From the NCBI GenBank assembly GCA_049651845.1, contig JBASCW010000090.1:1-40895 (forward strand): 40,895 nucleotides of DNA, given 5' to 3'. Within the stretch, counting starts at the first letter, position 1. Each line of letters begins with the position of its first letter. Below are positions 34,885 to 40,895 of this stretch, piece after piece. This DNA comes from RBG-16-66-20 sp049651845. Its GTDB lineage: Bacteria; Pseudomonadota; Gammaproteobacteria; Burkholderiales; SG8-39. The position numbers and the translations under genes are program-made. A model generated the notes under the pieces. That model saw nothing but the letters and a program-made list of their open reading frames with translations. It was not told the origin of the DNA and did not search any database.

Positions 34885-36420
34885 CTAGCCGGCGAATGTC
34901 GGCATCGCGAGACCCGTCCGATCGGACTTGCCGGTTTGCGGCCAGCGAGTCGTGACCACCTTGGTTCTCGTGTAAAACTTCACGCCCTCGACCCCATGGA
35001 CATGCAGATCGCCGAACAGCGAGTCTTTCCATCCCCCGAAGGAGAAGAACGCGGCCGGAACCGGGATCGCCACGTTCACTCCGACCATTCCCGCCTCCAC
35101 CTCCTGCTGGAAGCGGCGCGCCGCCTCTCCCGAGGAAGTGAAGATCGCCGCGCCGTTCCCGCAAGAGTTGCTGTTGACTAGCGCGAGCGCCTCCTCGAAG
35201 TCCCGCACCCGTACCACCGAGAGCACCGGCCCGAAGATCTCGTCGCGATAGATGCTCATATCCGTTGAGACATGGTCGAACAGCGTCGGACCGACGAAGA
35301 ATCCGCCTTCGCACCCTGCCACGCGGCAGTCGCCGCCTGCGAGCACGACGGCGGCGCCCTCTTTCCTACCGGCTTCCACGTAACTCTTGACCCGGTCGCG
35401 ATGCTCGCGCGTCACGAGCGGCCCCATGTCGGTTCCCGGAGCGTCCCCCGCGCCGATGCGCAGGCTCTTCGCTTTCTCCGAGAGCGCCGCGACCAGAGGA
35501 TCCGCGATCTCGCCGACCGCCACGACCACCGAGATCGCCATGCAACGCTCTCCCGCCGAACCGTAGGCCGCGCTTACAAGCGCATCGGCCGCGAATTGCA
35601 GGTCGGCATCGGGAAGCACGATGGCATGGTTCTTCGCTCCGCCCAGGGCCTGGACGCGCTTTCCATGACGGGTTCCGGCCTGGTAGACGTGCCGCGCCGC
35701 CGGCGTGGAGCCGACGAACGAAACCGCCTTGACGCGGTGATCCGAGAGCAGGGCGTCCAAGGCCGTCTTGTCGCCGTGCACTACGTTCAAGACCCCGTCG
35801 GGCAATCCGGCTTGCGTAAACAGTTCCGCCATCATGACGCTGGCGGAGGGATCTTTCTCCGAGGGCTTCAGCACGAACGTATTGCCGCAGGCGATGGCGA
35901 TCGGAAACATCCAGAGCGGCGCCATGACGGGAAAGTTGAACGGCGTGATTCCCGCGCAGACCCCGAGGGGCTGAAGCATCGACTGGCAATCGATGCCGCG
36001 GCCGATGTCGGCCGCCTGCTCGCCTTTGAGCAGATGAGGAATTCCGCCCGCGAACTCGACGACCTCGATGCCGCGCTGAATCGAGCCGGCGGCATCATCG
36101 AGCGTTTTGCCGTGTTCCTCCGACATCAGGCGGGCCAACTGGTCTTTGTGCGTTTCCATCAACTCGCGAAACCGGCTGACGATCCTGGCGCGGCGTAGTG
36201 CGGGGGTGTTCCGCCAGGCGGGAAAGGCCGCGGCGGCGGAAGTCACCGCCGCGGCGACCTCTCCGACCCCGGCCAGCGGAACCACGCGAATCACCTCCCC
36301 GGTGGCGGGATTGGCGATCCGGGCGTGGCGAGCTCCCGGCGCCGACACGCGCTTGCCGCCGATCCACATGGGGACGGCGGCCGCGCTGAGCACACGTGCT
36401 TCCACCTCCATGTCTGACAT
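34885..36420 (-). CDS. mmsA: CoA-acylating methylmalonate-semialdehyde dehydrogenase
   Basis: An aldehyde dehydrogenase of 511 residues in the methylmalonate/malonate-semialdehyde subfamily. It converts methylmalonate semialdehyde to propionyl-CoA and CO2, or malonate semialdehyde to acetyl-CoA, with NAD and CoA. The subfamily-specific LGGAKNHAIVLPDAD is present, with the catalytic Cys in GERCMAISVVV and the C-terminal GVKFYTRTKVVTTRW. It could feed the methylcitrate cycle in the left half of the window. Two start codons (36420, 36411) are possible. A LysR regulator is divergent from it and likely controls it. Confidence 0.93.
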   Translation of the reverse strand: MSDMEVEARVLSAAAVPMWIGGKRVSAPGARHARIANPATGEVIRVVPLAGVGEVAAAVTSAAAAFPAWRNTPALRRARIVSRFRELMETHKDQLARLMSEEHGKTLDDAAGSIQRGIEVVEFAGGIPHLLKGEQAADIGRGIDCQSMLQPLGVCAGITPFNFPVMAPLWMFPIAIACGNTFVLKPSEKDPSASVMMAELFTQAGLPDGVLNVVHGDKTALDALLSDHRVKAVSFVGSTPAARHVYQAGTRHGKRVQALGGAKNHAIVLPDADLQFAADALVSAAYGSAGERCMAISVVVAVGEIADPLVAALSEKAKSLRIGAGDAPGTDMGPLVTREHRDRVKSYVEAGRKEGAAVVLAGGDCRVAGCEGGFFVGPTLFDHVSTDMSIYRDEIFGPVLSVVRVRDFEEALALVNSNSCGNGAAIFTSSGEAARRFQQEVEAGMVGVNVAIPVPAAFFSFGGWKDSLFGDLHVHGVEGVKFYTRTKVVTTRWPQTGKSDRTGLAMPTFAG

Positions 36421-36547
36421 CGAACCTCCGATTGCTCAGTGAAGGATTGCCGCCTCGGCACGTGGCATGCTGCGCACCGTGTGCTATTCTGTAAAGTGAT
36501 TTGTGGAAAGCATTTACCTCACTATTGATGAATCATAGAGGAACGAC
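36421..36547. promoter_or_regulatory. Divergent mmsA / lysR control region
   Basis: The 127-bp gap contains an interrupted inverted repeat, GTAAA (36491-36495) and TTTAC (36513-36517), 17 bp apart. It is a plausible site for the adjacent LysR protein. For lysR, TTGTGG (36501-36506) and TATTGA (36523-36528) form a weak -35/-10 with 16-bp spacing, so the repeat overlaps the lysR promoter as autoregulated LysR genes often show. A minus-strand promoter for mmsA is not clear. Confidence 0.45.
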
Positions 36548-37525
36548 ATGGAACTGCGGCAACTCAGGATGTTTTGCGCGGTCTCGGAACTCGGCAGCTT
36601 TACCGGCGCCGCCGAACGCGTGCACTGCGTTCCGTCCAACGTCACGATGCGGGTGAAAGAACTCGAACGCGAGCTCGAGCAAACGCTGTTGGTGCGGCAG
36701 AAAAGCGGCGTGACCCTCACGGCCGCGGGCAGAACTTTCCTCGGCTATGCGCAGCAGATCATGCGGCTGGCGGATGAAAGCCGCAAGGCGCTCCAAGACA
36801 CGTCAGCGCCGCGCGGCGCGCTGAAGATCGGGGCCATGGAGACGACCGCGGCGATCCGGCTGCCCAAGGTGCTGGCCAAGTACCGCGAAAGGCATCCCGC
36901 GGTCCATCTCTCTCTCGTCACCGGCACCACCGCCGAGCTGGTGAAGTCGGTGAGAAGCCACAGCTTGGACGGTGCGTTCGTCGGCGGGTTCCACCAGGCG
37001 CCGGAATTGCGCCAGGAGCCCATCTTCGAGGAGGAACTGGTACTCGTCAGCAGTTCCCGGCATCGCAAGCTCGACCGGCTGGTGCGCGAGGTGTCCCGCC
37101 ACAGTATTCTGGTGTTCCGCAGCGGCTGCTTTTATCGCTCGAGCTTCGAGCGATGGCTACATCAGACGGGCCTCGTGGCGGCGAATCTGCTCGAACTCGG
37201 CACGCTGGACGGCATTCTGTCGTGCGTGTCCACGGACATGGGGCTCACTCTCCTTCCGCGCGCGGTCATTGAAAGCCACAGTCTGAGGAAAGCGCTGTAC
37301 TGCCACGCCCTGCCACCCGATGTCGCGCGCGTTCCGACCGTCTTCATACGCAGAAGCGACGCGTTCGAGACCTCCGCGCTGAGAGCGATGGTCGATATGG
37401 CGCAGCGTCAGTTCGAGGGCTTGAACGGACAAGGTCGCGTCTGGAAAGGGGCAAGCACTGGCGGCGCGCTCACGAACGCTCGCGTAGCCGCCACGCCGCC
37501 GGCGGGACGCCTACGCGTTTCTTGA
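36548..37525 (+). CDS. LysR-family transcriptional regulator
   Basis: A 325-residue regulator with a helix-turn-helix at the N-terminus (MELRQLRMFCAVSELGSFTGAAERVHCVPSNVTMRVKELERELEQTLLVRQ) and a LysR substrate-binding domain (GALKIGAMETTAAIRLPKVLAKY... onward). AGAGGAAC precedes the ATG. Divergent from mmsA, it is the likely controller of mmsA-yiiM. The last 56 nt overlap the convergent AraC gene, and the C-terminal tail (SNARVAATPPAGRLRVS-like) may be an extension beyond the family end. Confidence 0.9.
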   Translation: MELRQLRMFCAVSELGSFTGAAERVHCVPSNVTMRVKELERELEQTLLVRQKSGVTLTAAGRTFLGYAQQIMRLADESRKALQDTSAPRGALKIGAMETTAAIRLPKVLAKYRERHPAVHLSLVTGTTAELVKSVRSHSLDGAFVGGFHQAPELRQEPIFEEELVLVSSSRHRKLDRLVREVSRHSILVFRSGCFYRSSFERWLHQTGLVAANLLELGTLDGILSCVSTDMGLTLLPRAVIESHSLRKALYCHALPPDVARVPTVFIRRSDAFETSALRAMVDMAQRQFEGLNGQGRVWKGASTGGALTNARVAATPPAGRLRVS

Positions 37526-38474
37526 ACGCGCGATTGAAAGCGGCCGGGCTCGCGTAGCCGACATCGGCCGCAATTTGACCGATTCCTCGCCGGGTACCCG
37601 CCAGAAGGCGGCTCGCGACATTCATGCGCCATTTCGCGACGTACGCCATCGGGCTGTCACCGAGCGTGTCGGCGAAACGGGCGGCGAATCGCGACGGCGA
37701 CAGGGTGACGCTTCGCGCCAGACGCTGTACCGACCAGTCCTCGCCGGGACGCGAATGGATCGCCGCAATGGCGCGGCCGATGACGGGATCCTTGATCGCG
37801 CTGAACCACCCCACACGAGGCCTCGCCTCTAGGTGCGCCTTCACGGCCTCCGCGCAAAGCACTTCCAATAGCCGCTCGACGACGTAGCCGCCCCCCAAGG
37901 GTTTGCGGTCGATTTCCTGGGCCATCAGGCGCGCAACGCCTGCCAGGTTGTGAAACTCGCCAGGACGGGACACGGAGGCACGAAGCAGCGGCGGCAGCGC
38001 CGCGAAGAGCGGATTGAGGAAGGTGTCGTGGAGCAGGAAAACGCCGCAAATGAGCGATGTGCCACGCGCCCGGCCCGCGCCGCCAGGCCGGGGGCAGCTC
38101 TTTCCGCCGCCCGTCAATAGCGTCTGGACGGGCACGACTTGCGGGTTCCGGCCCTGCGATATCCGGTGGGCAGCACCGCCAAAACATACGGCCATTCCCC
38201 CGGCCTCGATGAGACCCGCCTCTTTGTTTTCGAGATTGATCCAGCAGTGCCCGAATTCGACCATATGAAAGGCGACCACCCGCACCCCGGCCTTTACTCC
38301 CAACAGCGCCCCCAGTCTGTGGGCACGCGGGATCGCGACCGCCCAAGGCGGCGCGTACTCGTCGCGAAGCAACAGACTGCCACCGATCCGCAGCGATCTC
38401 AGCGTGTCGCTGAGAACATCGCCCGACGAGCCTACTTCAGTAGTATCTGCAAACGAATCAGTTGAACGAGGCAT
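37470..38474 (-). CDS. AraC-family transcriptional regulator with cupin domain
   Basis: A regulator of about 334 residues. The N-terminal cupin part (DVLSDTLRSLRIGGSLLLRDEYAPPWAVAIP..., VVAFHMVEFGHCWINLE) is of the AraC_binding_2/6 kind that senses small ligands. The C-terminal double helix-turn-helix runs through DWSVQRLARSVTLSPSRFAARFADTLGDSPMAYVAKWRMNVASRLL and IGQIAADVGYASPAAFNRAFKKRVGVPPAAWR. I prefer the ATG at 38474; longer frames start at ATG 38516 or a TTG at 38579. It is divergent from the MAPEG-GST-SDR genes and probably regulates them. Confidence 0.88.
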   Translation of the reverse strand: MPRSTDSFADTTEVGSSGDVLSDTLRSLRIGGSLLLRDEYAPPWAVAIPRAHRLGALLGVKAGVRVVAFHMVEFGHCWINLENKEAGLIEAGGMAVCFGGAAHRISQGRNPQVVPVQTLLTGGGKSCPRPGGAGRARGTSLICGVFLLHDTFLNPLFAALPPLLRASVSRPGEFHNLAGVARLMAQEIDRKPLGGGYVVERLLEVLCAEAVKAHLEARPRVGWFSAIKDPVIGRAIAAIHSRPGEDWSVQRLARSVTLSPSRFAARFADTLGDSPMAYVAKWRMNVASRLLAGTRRGIGQIAADVGYASPAAFNRAFKKRVGVPPAAWRLRERS

Positions 38475-38572
38475 TGTTCCGACCGAATTCTCGAAGTACT
38501 CTGCACATTCCAGCATACCACTGAAGGATTCACTCCCTTGCGGCCCGGTTTCAAATCGAAGGAGTTTTCGAA

Positions 38573-38983
38573 ATGACAAATGCGATGACGACTGAGCTGT
38601 ACTGGCTGGTGATGACCGCTACGCTGACGGCGCTTATCTTCGTGCCTTATATCCTGAACCGGATGAAGGAGCACGGCATCTGGCCGGCCGTGTGGAACCC
38701 CCAGCCCGACACCCGCCCGAAGGCGCAATGGGCCGAGCGGCTGATGCGGGCGCATGCCAACGCGGTTGAAAATCTCGTGGTTTTCGCGCCGCTGGTGCTG
38801 GCGCTCCAAGTGGTAGGGACAAGCACGGCGCTGACCGCCGACGCATGCACGGTTTACTTTTTCGTTCGACTCGCCCACCCGATCCTTTACACCTTCGCGG
38901 TGCCGCTGCTGCGGACGGTGGCATTCGTCATCGGTTTCGGCTGCCAGATGGTACTCGCGCTCACCCTCCTGCAAGTTGTCTGA
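38573..38983 (+). CDS. MAPEG family membrane protein
   Basis: A 136-residue inner-membrane protein with four hydrophobic helices. It matches the MAPEG (membrane-associated eicosanoid/glutathione metabolism) family: RAHANAVENLVVFAPLVLAL near residues 59-78 and FFVRLAHPILYTFAVPLLRTVAF. Bacterial members bind glutathione and some act in detoxification. AAGGAG at 38559-38564 sets the ATG at 38573. A candidate promoter TTGTTC-17-TACTCT lies at 38474-38502, inside the 5' end of the divergent AraC gene. It leads a MAPEG-GST-SDR set. Confidence 0.88.
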   Translation: MTNAMTTELYWLVMTATLTALIFVPYILNRMKEHGIWPAVWNPQPDTRPKAQWAERLMRAHANAVENLVVFAPLVLALQVVGTSTALTADACTVYFFVRLAHPILYTFAVPLLRTVAFVIGFGCQMVLALTLLQVV

Positions 38984-39000
38984 GAAAGTCGCCGCTACCC

Positions 39001-39645
39001 ATGGCAATCACCTTCTACTACGGCTCCGGTTCGCCGTTCTCCTGGAAAGTTTGGCTCGCGCTGGAGCACAAGCAGCTGCACTACGAACTCAAGCTCAAGT
39101 CCCTGCGGAACGGCGAGCTGAAAACGCCCGAGTTCCTGGCCATCAACCCGCGTGGCAAGGTGCCTGTCCTCGTCGAAGATGATGGCATCCCCATCTGCGA
39201 ATCCGTGGCCATCGTCGAGTACCTGGAAGAGCGCTACCCCGAACATCCGCTCCTCCCCGGTAACCCGGGAGACCGGGCGCTCGCCCGCCGCGTCGCCGCC
39301 GAGGCGAACGATTACCTCTACCCCGTGCTGCGGCGGCTCCTCGATCAAACGTTATTTCGCGCCGGCGGCAGCGGTGATCCGGCGCTCATCGCCGCGGCGA
39401 TCGCGGACCTGCGGCGCGAGCTGGCCAACTTCGAGGGCGCGCTGCACGGCGACTGCTTCGCCGGCAACCTGTCGGTCGCGGACTTCACGCTCTACCCGTT
39501 GCTGGCCCTGGTCAAGCGGCTGCACGACAAGCAACCACAGCATGGAGCGGGGCCGCTCATTGGCCCTCGGTTCGCCGCGTTCATGCGACACATCGAGCAA
39601 CTGCCGTTCTTCGTCAATACCATCCCTCCCCACTGGAAAGAATGA
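39001..39645 (+). CDS. Glutathione S-transferase
   Basis: A 214-residue cytosolic GST. The thioredoxin-like N-terminal domain has ITFYYGSGSPFSWKVWLALEHK (catalytic Ser region) and the glutathione-binding NPRGKVPVLVEDDGIPICESVAIVEYLEERYP. The all-helical C-terminal domain includes GNLSVADFTLYPLLA. It begins 17 nt after the MAPEG gene and ends 6 nt before the SDR. Its pairing with MAPEG suggests glutathione-dependent conjugation or isomerisation of an electrophile, which is inferred. Confidence 0.92.
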   Translation: MAITFYYGSGSPFSWKVWLALEHKQLHYELKLKSLRNGELKTPEFLAINPRGKVPVLVEDDGIPICESVAIVEYLEERYPEHPLLPGNPGDRALARRVAAEANDYLYPVLRRLLDQTLFRAGGSGDPALIAAAIADLRRELANFEGALHGDCFAGNLSVADFTLYPLLALVKRLHDKQPQHGAGPLIGPRFAAFMRHIEQLPFFVNTIPPHWKE

Positions 39646-39651
39646 AAGAGC

Positions 39652-40365
39652 ATGACCACTCAGCCTGGTAGACCGGTTTGCGCCGTCGTCGGCGTGGGCC
39701 CCGGAAACGGCGCCGCGTTCGCGCGCCGCTTCACATCGGAGGGTTACCGGGTGGCGCTGGTGGCGCGTCGTACGGAGGTCACCTCGAAACTCGCGGCGGA
39801 GCTGGATGGCGCGCGGGGGTACGCGTGCGACGTCACCGACGCCGCTTCGGTCGGGCGCACGTTCGCAGCGATCCGCACGGAATTCGGCGAAGTCGATGTG
39901 CTCGTCTACAACCCTGGGGCCGGCGTTTGGGCCAACGTCGAGGACATCGCCGCGGAGGCCTTCGAGGCCAGCTGGCGCACCAACGTATTTGGCGCACTAC
40001 TCTCGTCGAAGCAGGTGATACCGGCCATGAAGAAGAACAAGGGCGGCAGCATCATCCTCATCGGCGCCACGGCATCTCGCCGCGGCGGCGCGCGCACGGC
40101 GGCGTTCGCGCCGGCCAAAGCCGCGCAGAAGAGCCTGGCCGAATCGATGGCGCGCCACCTCTGGCCCGCGGGTATCCACGTCGCGCTCGTTATCCTGGAC
40201 GGCGTGGTCGACACGCCGGCGACGCGCAAAATGATGCCCGGCAAGCCGGACGAGTACTTCATCAAGCCGGACGACGTCGCCGACAGCGTCGTGCGGCTCA
40301 CGCAACAGAAACCGTCGGCCTGGTCGTTCGAGATCGAGGCGCGCCCGTTCGGCGAGGTTTGGTAG
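39652..40365 (+). CDS. SDR-family protein lacking the catalytic tyrosine
   Basis: A 237-residue short-chain dehydrogenase/reductase-fold protein. The nucleotide loop is VVGVGPGNGAAFARRF (an incomplete TGxxxGxG) and the NNAG position reads NPGAG. The active-site region reads ILIGATASRRGGARTAAFAPAKAAQ, so the Ser remains but the usual YxxxK is FAPAK: the Tyr is Phe and only the Lys is kept. This matches the SDR_c10-type subgroup, which has Phe at that position, so it is a family trait, not damage. It may not be a standard alcohol/ketone reductase. It is third in the MAPEG-GST operon. Confidence 0.9.
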   Translation: MTTQPGRPVCAVVGVGPGNGAAFARRFTSEGYRVALVARRTEVTSKLAAELDGARGYACDVTDAASVGRTFAAIRTEFGEVDVLVYNPGAGVWANVEDIAAEAFEASWRTNVFGALLSSKQVIPAMKKNKGGSIILIGATASRRGGARTAAFAPAKAAQKSLAESMARHLWPAGIHVALVILDGVVDTPATRKMMPGKPDEYFIKPDDVADSVVRLTQQKPSAWSFEIEARPFGEVW

Positions 40366-40403
40366 AACGCCGGGGAATCAGTTGTAGACCGCGAGAGCGA
40401 CGC

Positions 40404-40785
40404 CTACTGGGGTAGCGCGTCGCGGGTTTGCTGTTCCTGCGCGGCGTATTCCCGCATCACCAGGTCGCGCACCCGGGAGCGCAGTTCCAGGAACTTGGCG
40501 TTCTCGTGAAGCTGCTCGGTGCGCGGGTGGGGAAATGGCGCTTCGACGACGCAGCGCAGGCGCGAAGGGCGGGCCGAAACCACCACCACTCTGGGCATCA
40601 AGCGCGCCGAACGGTTCATCCATCAGCAAGAACTGGGGCGCCACCGCGTAGGCGCGCGCCAGCGCCAGCCGTTGTCGCATTCCACCCGAAAGGGTCTTGG
40701 GATACGCATTGCGGAACTCGTACGGGCCCATCGAATTCATGTAGCGCGCTTCCTGGAAAGTGACTCCGCGGTCGCACCCCTTCAT
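40404..40785 (-). pseudogene. Remnant of a NitT/TauT-type ABC transporter ATPase
   Basis: Two pieces of one ATPase in different frames. The first (MNSMGPYEFRNAYPKTLSGGMRQRLALARAY...LLMDEPFGALDAQ) holds the signature, Walker B and D-loop. The second (VVVVSARPSRLRCVVEAPFPHPRTEQL...LVMREYAAQ) is the C-terminus of the same family (SsuB/TauB-like). They join at about 40590 with a frame change, so the H-loop segment is deleted. The Walker A half is missing upstream, where transposase sequence starts instead. The protein cannot be functional. Confidence 0.82.
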
Positions 40786-40895
40786 CGTCTGGACGCCAGG
40801 CGCATCAGCCGCCCCGTGCGCCGCTTGCCACAGCGCTCGCCCCAGTCGCGCAGATCGCGCGCCACCCGGATCGCCCCGTAGGTGCCGTCGCTCGC
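40782..40895 (-). mobile_element. Fragment of an IS3-family transposase (OrfB)
   Basis: Read leftward from the right edge, 37 codons give ASDGTYGAIRVARDLRD then WGERCGKRRTGRLMRLAS. This is the HTH_21 region typical of IS3-family OrfB transposases. The similarity ends at about 40790, where it meets the ABC ATPase remnant, and a stop follows at 40784-40782. The 5' part runs off the window. No inverted repeats are seen. Confidence 0.75.

Larger units (their letters stand above)
28311..40895. mobile_element. Putative genomic island (incomplete)
   Basis: Everything right of the dusA junction differs from the left in gene type: catabolic, detoxification and redox genes with their own local regulators, in short blocks of both strands. 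It ends in decayed ABC-transporter and IS3 transposase pieces. No integrase, relaxase or phage gene is in the window. The island call rests on the dusA junction and the decay at the right edge, so its extent and mobility are unknown. Confidence 0.4.

Overview
The window is GC-rich, densely packed bacterial chromosome. Gene content and order (sdhCDAB-sdhE-gltA-sucAB-lpdA with a zapE-type ATPase behind it, prpB-prpC-DUF3460-prpD-acnA, short overlapping junctions) point to a betaproteobacterium, probably of the order Burkholderiales. The species cannot be read from the sequence. No rRNA, tRNA, CRISPR array or replication origin was found.

Region 1 (about 1-24606) is a carbon-metabolism supercluster built around one 79-bp divergent control region (15765-15843). 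Leftward run 14 genes: sdhC, sdhD, sdhA, sdhB, sdhE, gltA, sucA, sucB, lpdA, an EamA permease, zapE, acuI, prpE and a small GlcG/HbpS-like protein. They end at a hairpin at 151-170. Rightward run nine genes: mdh, prpB, prpC, a DUF3460 protein, prpD, a small coiled-coil protein, an exported CPYC thioredoxin-like protein, acnA and an exported histidine phosphatase. Together they encode a large part of the TCA cycle plus the whole 2-methylcitrate cycle. PrpE makes propionyl-CoA and AcuI makes it from acryloyl-CoA. PrpC, PrpD, AcnA and PrpB convert it to succinate and pyruvate. Sdh and Mdh carry the succinate to oxaloacetate, the co-substrate PrpC and GltA need. The spacings suggest two very long divergent operons.

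Region 2 (24608-28263) holds a DCC-family thiol protein co-directional with a GbsR/MarR-like regulator. The regulator is divergent from an NDUFA9-like NAD(P)-binding protein across a striking 37-bp palindromic double promoter. msrA and a PanE-like reductase follow.

Region 3 begins at about 28310, where a dusA gene is cut off after codon 17 (APMMDWTD). The 5' end of dusA is a known target of a family of tyrosine integrases, so the rest of the window is probably part of a genomic island or the scar of one. It carries a leftward block (alpha/beta hydrolase, DsrE-like, SnoaL-like, Tat-exported metallo-beta-lactamase-fold enzyme, COG0523 metallochaperone GTPase, cytochrome b561, nitronate monooxygenase-like). 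A YiiM-type MOSC protein and a CoA-acylating methylmalonate-semialdehyde dehydrogenase come next, with a divergent LysR regulator. An AraC regulator is divergent from a MAPEG-GST-SDR set. The right edge is decayed DNA: an internally deleted ABC-transporter ATPase fused to an IS3-type transposase fragment.

The best leads for something new are the Tat-exported MBL enzyme beside its candidate metallochaperone, the dusA junction, and the palindromic double promoter at 25604-25640. No wholly unknown defence or mobile system is visible.
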